A stretch of DNA of 48,404 nt from an uncultured Lachnospiraceae bacterium (GTDB lineage Bacteria; Bacillota; Clostridia; Lachnospirales; Lachnospiraceae): positions 1 through 48,404 of the forward strand of contig CAJTXN010000018.1 of the NCBI GenBank assembly GCA_910583605.1. Reading direction: 5' to 3'. The notes beneath the pieces are model-generated. The model had not been told where the DNA came from, did no database searches, and saw only the letters and a list, made by a program, of their open reading frames with translations. A program made the translations under genes and the position numbers. Below are positions 16,907 through 26,577 of the stretch, piece after piece. The stretch's first letter is position 1, and the number at the start of each line of letters is the position of its first letter.

Positions 16907-19843
16907 ATGAATAAAGAAATCATAACAGGTTACAGTTTAGAGGAAGAAAAGTCATTATGTGATATTGATTCCGCAGGATATGTGTTACGTCATAAAAAGT
17001 CAGGCGCCCGCGTTATTCTGATTGAAAATGATGATAACAATAAAACCTTTTGTATCGGGTTCCGGACGCCTCCGGCAGATGATACCGGTGTGGCTCATAT
17101 TATGGAGCACAGTGTTTTATGCGGTTCAAAAAAATTTCCGGTGAAGGACCCTTTTATGGAACTGGTGAAAGGTTCTTTAAATACGTTTTTAAATGCCATG
17201 ACTTATCCGGATAAAACATTATATCCGGTGGCCAGTACCAATGATAAAGATTTCTTTAATCTGATGGATGTGTATCTGGATTCGGTATTTCATCCGAAGG
17301 TATATGACAGGGATCAGATTTTCTGTCAGGAAGGTGTTACATACAGCCTGGAATCCGAAGACGGAGAATTAAAATACAACGGAGTAGTATATAATGAGAT
17401 GAAAGGGGCATTTTCGTCGCCGGATGATGTACTGGAGCGGGTAATTACCCATTCCCTGTTTCCGGATACCTGTTACGGAGTGGAATCGGGAGGAAACCCT
17501 GACTTTATACCGGATTTAACATATGAAAAGTTTTTGGAATTTCATAAAACCTATTATCACCCTTCCAACAGTTACATCTATATTTATGGGGATATGGATA
17601 TGAACCGGACGCTGGACTGGCTGGACAAAGAGTATTTAAGTGAATTTGAAAATATATCGGTATCTTCCGAAATAGGAGTGCAGAAACCATTTGAAACCAT
17701 GCGGGAAGTTCGGGAGGCATATTCCATATCGGAATCTGAACCGGAAGAAAATAATACTTATTTATCCTATAATTTTGTTACGGGAGATATTCTGGACAAG
17801 GAGCTGTATCTGGCATTTCAGATTCTGGAATATGCCATTGTGTCCATGCCGGGTTCCCCGATAAAGAAAGCGCTGCTGGAAAAAGGCATCGGAAAAGATA
17901 TTTCTGGAAGGTATAATAATTATATTCTCCAGCCCTATTTTACATTTACGGCGAAAAATGCCAATGAAAAAGACAAGGATGAATTCGTAAGCACAATCCG
18001 TTCCGTGCTGCAGGATTTATATGAAAACGGAATTGATAAATCTTCTCTGCTGGCAGCACTGAATAATTATGAATTCCAATACCGGGAAAATGAATTTGGT
18101 TCTTATCCAAAGGGACTGATGTTCAGTTTTCAGGTATATGACAGCTGGCTGTATGATGATAAAGAGCCGTTCCGTCATCTGGAACAGAATGAACAGTTTG
18201 TAAAATTGCGGGAAATGTTAAATACGGATTATTTTGAACAATTAATTAAGAAGTATTTTTTGGAGAATAATCATTCATCTCTGGTGGTGATAGTGCCGGA
18301 AAAGGGACTGACCATAAAGAAAGATGAAGAGCTGAAGGCAAAGCTGGCAGCCGTTAAGGAGAAAATGAGTCCGGAGGAGAGACGGGCATTAGCAGTTAAA
18401 ACAGAAGAATTGAAAAAATATCAGGAAACACCGTCTACCCGGGAAGAACTGGATACCATTCCGGTTTTAAAAAGAGAGGATTTATCCGATGAAGTAGAAC
18501 CGTTTTATAATACGGAACTTTCGTTAAATGGTACAACCATAGTTAGACATGACATATTTACCAATGGGATTGCATATTTTAATCTATCCTTTGATATAAC
18601 CGAACTTCCCTTTGACATGATGCCGTATCTCAGCATTTTAAAAGGAATTTTAGGCTATATGGATACCAAACTCCATACTTACAGTGAACTGAGCAATGAA
18701 ATAGGTATCCACACCGGAGGTATTTATCTGGAAAATAATCTGTACCGAAGAGTAGATGATTTTGAAAAATACAGATTAAGTGTGGATATAAGAGGTAAGG
18801 TATTTTTTGAGAAAATAGATCAGGCACTGGAACTGGTAGAGGAAATGCTATTTCAAACAAAGGTAGAGGATAAAAAACGACTGTATGAAATCATCTGCGA
18901 AGGAAAAACCAATCTGCAGGGCTTTCTGCTCAGGGCTTCGGACGCAGCGGCGGCAGTGCGGAATTTATCATATCTTTCCAAGGCAGGCGCAATCAGTGAA
19001 AAGATAAAGGGTATTACAAATTATAAATTTATAGAAAAGCTGGAAGCCGATTTTGATTCCTATTATGATGAAACCGTTAAAAATCTTCAAAAACTGATTC
19101 ATTATGTATTCCGCCGAAGCAATCTGACCATCGGATATACAGCCAATGACCGGGGATATGAATTGTTTGCGGATAAAGTTCAGAACTTGCTGAAGCATTT
19201 AGAGGAAAACGAATCCTATGCCGGTATGTTTGCCGGTGAGCCGGAAGAAATACCGGTGGAAAAAAAGAATGAAGGGTTTAAGAATTCCGCGCAGGTTCAA
19301 TATGTTACCAGAGCAGGAAATTTTGTAAAAAAAGGGTATCCGTATGATGCTTCCCTGCGGGTATTAAAGACCATATTGGGCAGCGAATATCTGTGGAAAC
19401 ATATAAGGGAGCAGGGGGGCGCTTACGGCTGTAACTGCGTTTTCAGTAAATCGGGAGAATCCTATTTTTCTTCTTACCGGGACCCGAATCTGGCAAAGAC
19501 CAATGATGTATTTCAGCAGGTACCGGAGTATATCCGGAACTTTGATGCTGATGAACGGAACATGACGAAATACATTATCGGAACCATAAGTCCGATGGAA
19601 ACGCCGCTGACGGCAGTGGGGAAGGGAAACCGTTCCATGTCTGCATACTTCAGCGGAGAAACCGTTGAGAATCTGAAGAAGGAAAAACAGCAGGTATTAA
19701 ATACCGATCAGGAAAAAATCAGAAGTCTGGCAGATACCGTGCAGGCAGTATTGGAAGATGACAGTATCTGTGTTGTGGGTAATGAAGGCAAAATAGAAGA
19801 AGACAGGGCATTGTTTATGAATGTGATAAATCTGTTTGAATAG
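16907..19843 (+). CDS. M16C zinc peptidase (presequence-protease/insulinase-like)
   Basis: A 978-residue protein with the two-lobed clamshell organisation of M16C peptidases, which degrade unfolded peptides in a closed chamber. The inverted zinc motif HIMEH is at residues 64-68 and a likely third ligand is E164 in VVYNEMKG. The flanking SVLCGSKKFPVKDPF and NAMTYPDKTLYPVAS blocks are typical. The C-terminal half carries the substrate-closing REQGGAYGCNC segment near residue 845. There is no signal peptide, so it is cytoplasmic. GAAAGGA precedes the ATG at 16907; an ATG four bases earlier is out of frame and stops at once. It is followed after 10 bases by era. Confidence 0.93.
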   Translation: MNKEIITGYSLEEEKSLCDIDSAGYVLRHKKSGARVILIENDDNNKTFCIGFRTPPADDTGVAHIMEHSVLCGSKKFPVKDPFMELVKGSLNTFLNAMTYPDKTLYPVASTNDKDFFNLMDVYLDSVFHPKVYDRDQIFCQEGVTYSLESEDGELKYNGVVYNEMKGAFSSPDDVLERVITHSLFPDTCYGVESGGNPDFIPDLTYEKFLEFHKTYYHPSNSYIYIYGDMDMNRTLDWLDKEYLSEFENISVSSEIGVQKPFETMREVREAYSISESEPEENNTYLSYNFVTGDILDKELYLAFQILEYAIVSMPGSPIKKALLEKGIGKDISGRYNNYILQPYFTFTAKNANEKDKDEFVSTIRSVLQDLYENGIDKSSLLAALNNYEFQYRENEFGSYPKGLMFSFQVYDSWLYDDKEPFRHLEQNEQFVKLREMLNTDYFEQLIKKYFLENNHSSLVVIVPEKGLTIKKDEELKAKLAAVKEKMSPEERRALAVKTEELKKYQETPSTREELDTIPVLKREDLSDEVEPFYNTELSLNGTTIVRHDIFTNGIAYFNLSFDITELPFDMMPYLSILKGILGYMDTKLHTYSELSNEIGIHTGGIYLENNLYRRVDDFEKYRLSVDIRGKVFFEKIDQALELVEEMLFQTKVEDKKRLYEIICEGKTNLQGFLLRASDAAAAVRNLSYLSKAGAISEKIKGITNYKFIEKLEADFDSYYDETVKNLQKLIHYVFRRSNLTIGYTANDRGYELFADKVQNLLKHLEENESYAGMFAGEPEEIPVEKKNEGFKNSAQVQYVTRAGNFVKKGYPYDASLRVLKTILGSEYLWKHIREQGGAYGCNCVFSKSGESYFSSYRDPNLAKTNDVFQQVPEYIRNFDADERNMTKYIIGTISPMETPLTAVGKGNRSMSAYFSGETVENLKKEKQQVLNTDQEKIRSLADTVQAVLEDDSICVVGNEGKIEEDRALFMNVINLFE

Positions 19844-19853
19844 GCGGAGAAGT

Positions 19854-20831
19854 ATGCAATTACCTGTGTGCGCCGCAGAAGAAAGGAAAGTACAATCAGA
19901 AATGAATAATGATAGTTTAATGAATCAGTCCCGGAAGAAATCCGGGTTTGTTACCCTGATCGGGAGACCGAATGTGGGAAAATCCACACTGATGAACCGG
20001 ATTATAGGGCAGAAGATAGCGATTACCTCCAATAAACCCCAGACCACAAGAAACAGGATTCAGACGGTGTATACCGATGAGCGGGGACAGATTGTGTTTC
20101 TGGATACCCCTGGTATTCATAAGGCAAAGAATAAGCTGGGAGAATATATGGTGAATATTGCCGAACGGACACTGAAAGATGCAGATGTGATATTGTGGCT
20201 GGTGGAGCCCGCAAACTTCATTGGAGCGGGGGAGCGGCATATTATTGAACAATTGAAAAAAACAAAACTTCCGGTGTTTCTGATCATCAATAAAACGGAT
20301 ACCGTAAAGAAAGAGAAGATTCTGGAATTTATTGAAACCTACAGGCATGAATATGATTTTGCCGAAATCATTCCGGCATCTGCCGTTAAAGGCGATAATG
20401 TGGATACCATAATAGAGATGATATTTAAGTATCTGCCTTACGGACCGGAATTTTATGATGAAGATACGGTGACGGATCAGCCAATGCGTCAGATTGTGTC
20501 AGAACTGATACGGGAAAAGGCATTAAAATGTCTGGATGATGAAATCCCTCATGGAATCGCGGTTTCCGTAGACCGGATGGAATACCGGAAAGACGGCAGT
20601 CTGGTTAATATTGATGCCACCATAATTTGTGAACGGGAGTCCCATAAAGGAATCATTATAGGGAAAGGCGGCGCCATGCTGAAGAAGATAGGCAGTGCGG
20701 CCCGCTACGAAATCGAGAAGCTGGTGGAGACTCAGGCGAATCTGAAACTATGGGTAAAGGTTAAGAAGGAATGGAGAGACAGTGATTTTCTTCTGAAGAA
20801 TTTCGGGTATAATAAAAATGATGTGAAATAA
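19854..20831 (+). CDS. era: GTPase Era, 16S rRNA maturation factor
   Basis: An essential-type GTPase of small-subunit ribosome assembly that binds the 3' end of 16S rRNA. G1 is GRPNVGKST (about residues 38-46), G2 PQTTRNRI, G3 DTPGIH and G4 NKTD. The C-terminal KH domain has GIIIGKGGAMLKKIG. The conserved core starts at KSGFVTLIG. I chose the ATG at 19854 because GGCGGAG lies just before it; this gives about 325 residues and a 29-residue N-terminal tail. An in-frame ATG at 19902 would remove 16 residues but lacks a well-placed ribosome binding site. It is in a tight run with the M16C gene before and recO after. Confidence 0.93.
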   Translation: MQLPVCAAEERKVQSEMNNDSLMNQSRKKSGFVTLIGRPNVGKSTLMNRIIGQKIAITSNKPQTTRNRIQTVYTDERGQIVFLDTPGIHKAKNKLGEYMVNIAERTLKDADVILWLVEPANFIGAGERHIIEQLKKTKLPVFLIINKTDTVKKEKILEFIETYRHEYDFAEIIPASAVKGDNVDTIIEMIFKYLPYGPEFYDEDTVTDQPMRQIVSELIREKALKCLDDEIPHGIAVSVDRMEYRKDGSLVNIDATIICERESHKGIIIGKGGAMLKKIGSAARYEIEKLVETQANLKLWVKVKKEWRDSDFLLKNFGYNKNDVK

Positions 20832-20880
20832 AATCATATGGTAACATAAGAAATAATAAAGGAAATGGATATCGGATAAA

Positions 20881-21624
20881 ATGACAGATCAGGTGGTTTT
20901 GCACGGGATGGTATTGTCGGCGGCAGCCGCAGGGGAATACGATAAACGGCTGGTCATACTCACCAGGGAACGGGGAAAGATCGTTGCATTTGCAAAAGGA
21001 GCAAGGCGGCCGAAAAGTATGCTGATGGGTGGCAGCAGGCCCTTTGTCTATGGGGAATTTACATTATACGAAGGAAGAGAAGCTTATAATCTGATAAGAA
21101 CAGATATAGATAATTATTTCAGTGAAATTTCGGAAGATATTGAAGCAACCTGTTATGGCTGCTATTTTCTGGAGCTGGCGGATTATTATACCAGGGAAAA
21201 TATAGAATCTTCAGAGACCATAAAGTTATTGTATATGACCCTGCGGGCACTGATGAATCAGAAGATATCAAACCGTCTTATAAAATGTATTTTTGAGTTA
21301 AAACTTCTGACCATAAACGGTGAATATCCCCAGATGTTTGAATGTGTTTCCTGTGGTGCGGAACTTCCCGTATATTTCAGTGCGGTAAAAGGAGGACTTT
21401 TATGTGAAAAGTGTGCAGGAAAAGCAGGAGATGCCGCAATGATGGATACTTCTACCATTTATGCCATGCAGTATACCATAACTGCAGGAATGGAAAAGTT
21501 ATATACATTTATAGTAAAAGATAAAGTGCTGGAAGAAATGGAATTTATAATGAAGCGGTATTTTAATCTCTATATTGATAAAGAGTTTAAATCATTAGAA
21601 ATTCTGACTAGTATATTGAAATAA
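20881..21624 (+). CDS. recO: DNA repair protein RecO
   Basis: A 247-residue RecO, which anneals single-stranded DNA and helps RecR load RecA at gaps. The N-terminal OB-fold has GMVLSAAAAGEYDKRLVILT and KGARRPKSML. The central helical domain carries a four-cysteine zinc site, CVSCG (about residues 154-158) and CEKCAG (about 178-183), typical of Gram-positive members. The era-recO order is common in Firmicutes. The start lacks a well-spaced ribosome binding site: AAAGGA lies about 20 bases upstream, next to an ATG that reads a four-codon frame ending in TAA one base before the recO start. Translational coupling may therefore be used. Confidence 0.93.
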   Translation: MTDQVVLHGMVLSAAAAGEYDKRLVILTRERGKIVAFAKGARRPKSMLMGGSRPFVYGEFTLYEGREAYNLIRTDIDNYFSEISEDIEATCYGCYFLELADYYTRENIESSETIKLLYMTLRALMNQKISNRLIKCIFELKLLTINGEYPQMFECVSCGAELPVYFSAVKGGLLCEKCAGKAGDAAMMDTSTIYAMQYTITAGMEKLYTFIVKDKVLEEMEFIMKRYFNLYIDKEFKSLEILTSILK

Positions 21625-21644
21625 ATAATTCAGTAGAGTATAAT
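21616..21644 (+). promoter_or_regulatory. Promoter of the lipoprotein-glyS pair
   Basis: TTGAAA at 21616-21621, a 17-base spacer and TATAAT at 21639-21644. It overlaps the last codons and stop of recO. Confidence 0.8.
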
Positions 21645-21681
21645 ATCAAAATGTATGTAAATTGGTAAAGGAGGACGATCC

Positions 21682-22332
21682 ATGAATAACTTTAGAAAAA
21701 CGGCAGGTTTGCTGCTTATGGTACTGGCAGCAGCTTTACTGGCAGCCGGGTGTTCAAAGAAGGATAAAGAGGCATCGGAATCAGATACGAAACGGAATGC
21801 CACATTAACCGTTGATGAACAGGAAGCGATTGTTATTACATATACGGAAACATTTGATAAAAGCTATTATAACAAAGAAGAATTAGAGTCAAGGGCAGCG
21901 GAAGAGCTGGCTGAGTTTAACAAAACCGCTTCCGGTGACAGCAGTGCGGTCATGGAGTCGCTGAATGTCAAAGACGGAACTGCAGTGATGAAAATCAGAT
22001 TTACGGATGAAAAGGTTTATGTGGATTATGTAAAGCAATATGTGAAACCGGACAAAGAAACAAAGCTTTTTGTGGGGACATATAAAGATGCAATTTCTGC
22101 CGGGCATAAATTTACAGGGAAATTCACCAGTGGTGAAGATTTGTCCACAATGGAAGCAAAGGATTTTAAAGAAACAGACAGTCTTATGGTGGTTTATACC
22201 AACGAAGAACAAAAGATACTGGTACCGGGAGATATCATGTATTTTGGAGAAAACGTAACTTTGGAAAAAGGGCTGGCTGTAACGTCGGAAGGAAAAGATA
22301 ATTATATTATTTATAAACCGGATGTGAATTAA
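21682..22332 (+). CDS. Putative lipoprotein of unknown function
   Basis: A 216-residue exported protein with a positively charged start, a hydrophobic stretch and a lipobox ending in LAAGC (C at about residue 24). A charged Ser/Lys/Glu spacer follows. The mature part, about 180 residues, is mixed alpha/beta with many Lys, Glu and Asp, and I recognise no domain. A strong GGAGG ribosome binding site is present. The gene has its own good promoter and lies 34 bases before glyS with no terminator, so the two are likely co-transcribed. Nothing in the sequence links it functionally to translation. Confidence 0.8.
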   Translation: MNNFRKTAGLLLMVLAAALLAAGCSKKDKEASESDTKRNATLTVDEQEAIVITYTETFDKSYYNKEELESRAAEELAEFNKTASGDSSAVMESLNVKDGTAVMKIRFTDEKVYVDYVKQYVKPDKETKLFVGTYKDAISAGHKFTGKFTSGEDLSTMEAKDFKETDSLMVVYTNEEQKILVPGDIMYFGENVTLEKGLAVTSEGKDNYIIYKPDVN

Positions 22333-22366
22333 CAGAAAAAATTCAGTTTTACGGATAGAAAGGTAA

Positions 22367-23776
22367 ATGGTGTATGATATGGAAAAGACAATGGACAAAA
22401 TAGTGGCTTTGGCAAAAGCGAGAGGATTTGTTTATCCGGGTTCGGAGATTTACGGCGGACTGGCGAATACATGGGATTACGGAAATCTCGGTGTGGAACT
22501 TAAGAACAATGTAAAAAAGGCATGGTGGCAGAAGTTTATTCAGGAGAATCCTTATAATGTAGGCGTGGACTGTGCGATACTGATGAATCCCCAGACATGG
22601 GTTGCTTCCGGTCATCTGGGAGGTTTTGCTGATCCTCTTATGGACTGTAAGGAGTGCCATGAGCGCTTCCGTGCAGATAAGCTGATTGAGGACTGGTCTG
22701 AGGAAAACGGTTTTGCCGTGGAAGGTTCGGTGGATGCCTGGTCTCAGGAGGAAATGAAGAATTTTATTGAAGAAAAGAATATTGTGTGTCCGTCCTGCGG
22801 AAAGCATAATTTTACGGATATCAGACAGTTTAACCTGATGTTTAAAACATTTCAGGGAGTAACGGAAGATGCTAAAAATACGGTATATTTAAGACCGGAA
22901 ACGGCACAGGGTATCTTTGTGAATTTTAAGAATGTGCAGAGGACTTCCAGAAAGAAAGTTCCGTTCGGTATCGGTCAGATTGGTAAGTCTTTCAGAAATG
23001 AGATCACACCAGGTAATTTTACATTCCGGACCAGGGAATTTGAGCAGATGGAACTGGAATTTTTCTGTAAACCGGGAACGGACCTGGATTGGTTTAAGTA
23101 TTGGAGAGAGTTCTGTATCAACTGGCTGAAAGCCCTTGGCATGAAAGAGGACGAAATGAGGGCCAGAGACCATTCGCCGGAGGAACTGTGTTTTTACAGT
23201 AAAGGTACCACGGATATTGAATTCCTGTTCCCGTTTGGCTGGGGAGAACTCTGGGGTATTGCGGACCGGACGGATTATGACCTGACGCAGCATCAGAATA
23301 CCTCAGGAGAGGATATGGCTTATTTTGATGATGAGTCAAAGGAGAAATATGTTCCATATGTTATTGAACCGTCGTTAGGCGCCGACCGGGTAACGCTTGC
23401 GTTTTTATGTTCCGCTTATGATGAAGAGAATATAGGAACCGAAGAGAAACCGGATATGAGAACCGTTCTTCATTTTCATCCTGCGCTGGCTCCGGTTAAG
23501 ATTGGTGTCCTGCCGTTATCAAAGAAGCTGAATGAAGGGGCTGAGAAAATATTTGCGGAATTGAGCAGATATTATAATTGTGAATTTGATGACAGGGGAA
23601 ATATCGGTAAGCGATACAGAAGACAGGATGAAATCGGAACTCCGTTCTGTGTGACTTACGATTTTGAATCAGAGACAGACGGATGTGTTACCGTAAGAGA
23701 CAGGGACTCCATGGAGCAGGAAAGAGTTAAGATTACGGAGTTGAAAGATTATTTTGAATCAAAGTTTGAATTTTAG
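22367..23776 (+). CDS. glyS: Glycyl-tRNA synthetase, single-chain type
   Basis: A class II synthetase that charges tRNA-Gly, of the homodimeric (eukaryote/archaea/Gram-positive) type rather than the alpha2-beta2 bacterial type; 469 residues is normal. N-terminal GFVYPGSEIYGGLANTWDYG is the glycine-site region, followed by DCKECH and CPSCG, a possible zinc site. Motif 2 is FRNEITPGNFTFRTREFEQ (about residue 211), and motif 3 is EPSLGADRVTLAFL (about 334). The anticodon-binding domain occupies the last 110 residues. The ATG at 22367 is five bases after AAAGG; a second ATG four codons later cannot be excluded. Only 34 bases separate it from the lipoprotein gene, so there is no room for a T-box leader directly upstream. 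Confidence 0.95.
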   Translation: MVYDMEKTMDKIVALAKARGFVYPGSEIYGGLANTWDYGNLGVELKNNVKKAWWQKFIQENPYNVGVDCAILMNPQTWVASGHLGGFADPLMDCKECHERFRADKLIEDWSEENGFAVEGSVDAWSQEEMKNFIEEKNIVCPSCGKHNFTDIRQFNLMFKTFQGVTEDAKNTVYLRPETAQGIFVNFKNVQRTSRKKVPFGIGQIGKSFRNEITPGNFTFRTREFEQMELEFFCKPGTDLDWFKYWREFCINWLKALGMKEDEMRARDHSPEELCFYSKGTTDIEFLFPFGWGELWGIADRTDYDLTQHQNTSGEDMAYFDDESKEKYVPYVIEPSLGADRVTLAFLCSAYDEENIGTEEKPDMRTVLHFHPALAPVKIGVLPLSKKLNEGAEKIFAELSRYYNCEFDDRGNIGKRYRRQDEIGTPFCVTYDFESETDGCVTVRDRDSMEQERVKITELKDYFESKFEF

Positions 23777-23810
23777 TGGAAAATTCTGCTTTTATTCAAT
23801 GAATTTTGAA

Positions 23811-23839
23811 TTGACGAATCCTATTTCAATTGTTATAAT
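23811..23839 (+). promoter_or_regulatory. Strong promoter of ppdK
   Basis: TTGACG at 23811-23816, a 17-base spacer and a perfect TATAAT at 23834-23839, preceded by TGT (extended -10). It leaves a leader of about 104 bases before the start codon. Confidence 0.88.
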
Positions 23840-23895
23840 GACTAGTGAATGACAAAGTGCGTTCTTTTTGTGCGCGTTTCTGTCCGGTTTTTAAA

Positions 23896-23914
23896 TATAA
23901 GGACAATCCTTATA
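23896..23914 (+). promoter_or_regulatory. Hairpin in the ppdK leader
   Basis: TATAAGGA (23896-23903) and TCCTTATA (23907-23914) form a perfect 8-bp stem with a 3-base loop, about 20 bases before the AGGAGG ribosome binding site at 23935-23940. It may stabilise the message or tune translation; function is not shown. Confidence 0.45.
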
Positions 23915-23949
23915 CTATAAAAAGATATATTATTAGGAGGAATTACAAA

Positions 23950-26577
23950 ATGGCAAACAAATGGGTATACCTCTTTAGTGAAGGTAATGCTAACATGCGT
24001 GAACTTCTTGGCGGTAAAGGTGCTAACTTAGCAGAAATGACCAATATCGGTCTTCCGGTACCACAGGGATTCACAATTACAACGGAAGCTTGTACTCAGT
24101 ATTATGAAGACGGTCGTGAAATCAATGATGAGATTCAGGGACAGATTAACGAGTACATTGTTAAGATGGAAGAAATCACAGGAAAGAAATTCGGTGATAA
24201 GGAGAATCCTCTTTTAGTGTCTGTTCGTTCCGGAGCAAGAGCTTCTATGCCAGGTATGATGGATACCATTCTTAACCTTGGTCTCAATGAGACAGTTGTT
24301 AATACTATCGCTGAAAAATCAGGAAATGCTCGCTGGGCATGGGACTGCTATAGAAGATTTATTCAGATGTATTCCGACGTAGTTATGGAAGTCGGCAAGA
24401 AATATTTTGAAGAGCTTATCGATAAGATGAAAGCAGACAGAGGCGTTACACAGGACGTAGACCTTACTGCCGATGATTTAAAGGAACTTGCCGGACAGTT
24501 CAAGGCTGAATACAAAGCTAAGATTGGTTCTGACTTCCCGGATGATCCGAAGGAGCAGTTAATGGGAGCAGTTAAGGCTGTATTCCGCTCATGGGACAAC
24601 CCTCGTGCAAACGTATACCGTCGTGACAATGATATTCCATATTCATGGGGAACTGCCGTAAACGTACAGTCAATGGCATTTGGTAACATGGGTGATGACT
24701 GTGGTACAGGTGTTGCATTTACAAGAGACCCTGCTACAGGTGAAAAGAAGCTGATGGGTGAATTCCTTACCAATGCACAGGGTGAGGACGTTGTTGCAGG
24801 TGTTCGTACCCCGATGCCAATCGCTCAGATGGAAGAGAAGTTCCCGGAAGCATTTGCTCAGTTTAAAGATGTTTGTAAGACTCTTGAAGATCACTATAGA
24901 GATATGCAGGATATGGAGTTTACCGTTGAGAATAAGAAACTCTATATGCTTCAGACCAGAAACGGAAAGAGAACCGCACAGGCTGCTCTTAAGATTGCAT
25001 GTGATTTAGTTGACGAAGGAATGAGAACAGAAGAAGAAGCTGTTGCAATGATCGACCCTCGTAACCTGGATACATTGTTACATCCACAGTTTGATGCTGC
25101 TGCATTAAAGGCTGCAACTCCTGTTGGTAAAGGTCTTGGCGCTTCTCCTGGCGCTGCATGCGGTAAAGTTGTATTTACTGCTGATGATGCGGTTGCATGG
25201 GCAGAAAGAGGAGAAAAGGTAGTTCTCGTTCGTCTCGAGACTTCACCGGAAGATATTACAGGTATGAAGGCTGCTCAGGGTATCCTTACCGTTCGTGGCG
25301 GTATGACATCACATGCAGCAGTTGTTGCCCGTGGTATGGGTACATGCTGTGTATCCGGTTGTGGTGAAATCGCAATGGACGAAGAAAATAAGAAGTTCAC
25401 ATTAGCTGGTAAGGAATATCATGAGGGAGACTGCATCTCTATCGATGGTTCTACCGGTAATATATATGATGGTCTTATCCCGACTGTTGATGCTACTATC
25501 GCAGGTGAATTCGGAAGAATCATGGATTGGGCAGACAAGTACAGAAGACTTAAGGTTAGAACAAATGCTGATACACCGGCAGATGCAAAGAAGGCTCGTG
25601 AGCTTGGTGCAGAAGGTATCGGTCTTTGCCGTACAGAGCATATGTTCTTTGAAGAAGACAGAATTGCAGCATTCAGAGAGATGATTTGTGCTGACACAGT
25701 AGAAGAAAGAGAAGCAGCTCTTGAGAAGATTCTTCCATATCAGCAGGGAGACTTCGAGAAGTTATATGAAGCATTGGAAGGAAATCCTGTTACAATCAGA
25801 TTCTTAGATCCTCCTCTTCATGAGTTTGTTCCGACAGATGAAGCAGATATTAAGAAGCTTGCAGATGCACAGGGCAAATCCGTAGAAGATATTAAGAACC
25901 TTATCAATTCATTACATGAATTTAACCCGATGATGGGTCACAGAGGATGCCGTCTTGCCGTAACTTATCCTGAAATTGCCAAGATGCAGACAAAGGCTGT
26001 TATTCGTGCAGCTATCAACGTACAGAAGGCTCATTCTGACTGGAAGGTTAAGCCTGAAATTATGATTCCGCTTATTTGCGAAATCAAAGAGTTAAAGTAT
26101 GTTAAGAAGGTTGTAGTTGAGACCGCTGACGCAGAAATTGCAGCAGCAGGCATTAACCTTGAATATGAAGTAGGTACCATGATTGAGATTCCTAGAGCAG
26201 CTCTTACTGCTGATGAAATCGCATCAGAAGCTGATTTCTTCTGCTTCGGTACAAACGATTTAACTCAGATGACATTTGGTTTCTCAAGAGACGATGCTGG
26301 TAAGTTCTTAAATGCATACTATGATGCTAAGATTTTTGAGAACGATCCGTTTGCAAAACTTGACCAGACAGGTGTCGGCAAGTTAATGGAAACAGCAATT
26401 AAGCTTGGTAAGCCGGTGAACGACAAGTTACACATCGGTATCTGTGGAGAGCACGGTGGAGATCCGTCTTCTGTAGAGTTCTGTCATAAGATTGGTCTTG
26501 ATTATGTGTCTTGTTCACCATTCCGTGTACCGATTGCAAGACTGGCAGCAGCTCAGGCAGCTATACAAAGTAAGTAG
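23950..26577 (+). CDS. ppdK: Pyruvate, phosphate dikinase
   Basis: An 875-residue enzyme that interconverts pyruvate, ATP and phosphate with phosphoenolpyruvate, AMP and pyrophosphate, central to glycolysis or gluconeogenesis in many Clostridia. The N-terminal nucleotide-binding domain starts GGKGANLAEM. The swivelling domain has the phospho-histidine H455 in GGMTSHAAVVARGMG, the same number as in the well-studied clostridial enzyme. The C-terminal PEP/pyruvate barrel has the proton-donor cysteine C832 in GICGEHGGDP. Start 23950 is set by AGGAGG ten bases upstream. Reading further upstream in frame from GTG 23845 is not plausible because the promoter start site is there. Codon use appears more biased than in neighbours, as expected for a highly expressed gene. 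Confidence 0.97.
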   Translation: MANKWVYLFSEGNANMRELLGGKGANLAEMTNIGLPVPQGFTITTEACTQYYEDGREINDEIQGQINEYIVKMEEITGKKFGDKENPLLVSVRSGARASMPGMMDTILNLGLNETVVNTIAEKSGNARWAWDCYRRFIQMYSDVVMEVGKKYFEELIDKMKADRGVTQDVDLTADDLKELAGQFKAEYKAKIGSDFPDDPKEQLMGAVKAVFRSWDNPRANVYRRDNDIPYSWGTAVNVQSMAFGNMGDDCGTGVAFTRDPATGEKKLMGEFLTNAQGEDVVAGVRTPMPIAQMEEKFPEAFAQFKDVCKTLEDHYRDMQDMEFTVENKKLYMLQTRNGKRTAQAALKIACDLVDEGMRTEEEAVAMIDPRNLDTLLHPQFDAAALKAATPVGKGLGASPGAACGKVVFTADDAVAWAERGEKVVLVRLETSPEDITGMKAAQGILTVRGGMTSHAAVVARGMGTCCVSGCGEIAMDEENKKFTLAGKEYHEGDCISIDGSTGNIYDGLIPTVDATIAGEFGRIMDWADKYRRLKVRTNADTPADAKKARELGAEGIGLCRTEHMFFEEDRIAAFREMICADTVEEREAALEKILPYQQGDFEKLYEALEGNPVTIRFLDPPLHEFVPTDEADIKKLADAQGKSVEDIKNLINSLHEFNPMMGHRGCRLAVTYPEIAKMQTKAVIRAAINVQKAHSDWKVKPEIMIPLICEIKELKYVKKVVVETADAEIAAAGINLEYEVGTMIEIPRAALTADEIASEADFFCFGTNDLTQMTFGFSRDDAGKFLNAYYDAKIFENDPFAKLDQTGVGKLMETAIKLGKPVNDKLHIGICGEHGGDPSSVEFCHKIGLDYVSCSPFRVPIARLAAAQAAIQSK

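Noticed and set aside
20865..20879. Four-codon ORF just before recO as a regulatory minigene
   Set aside because: The ribosome binding site is only two bases from its ATG, too close for initiation; it is at most part of a coupling arrangement.
23845..23949. In-frame GTG extension of ppdK giving 35 more residues
   Set aside because: The predicted transcription start lies at about 23846, and the conserved start at 23950 has a perfect ribosome binding site.
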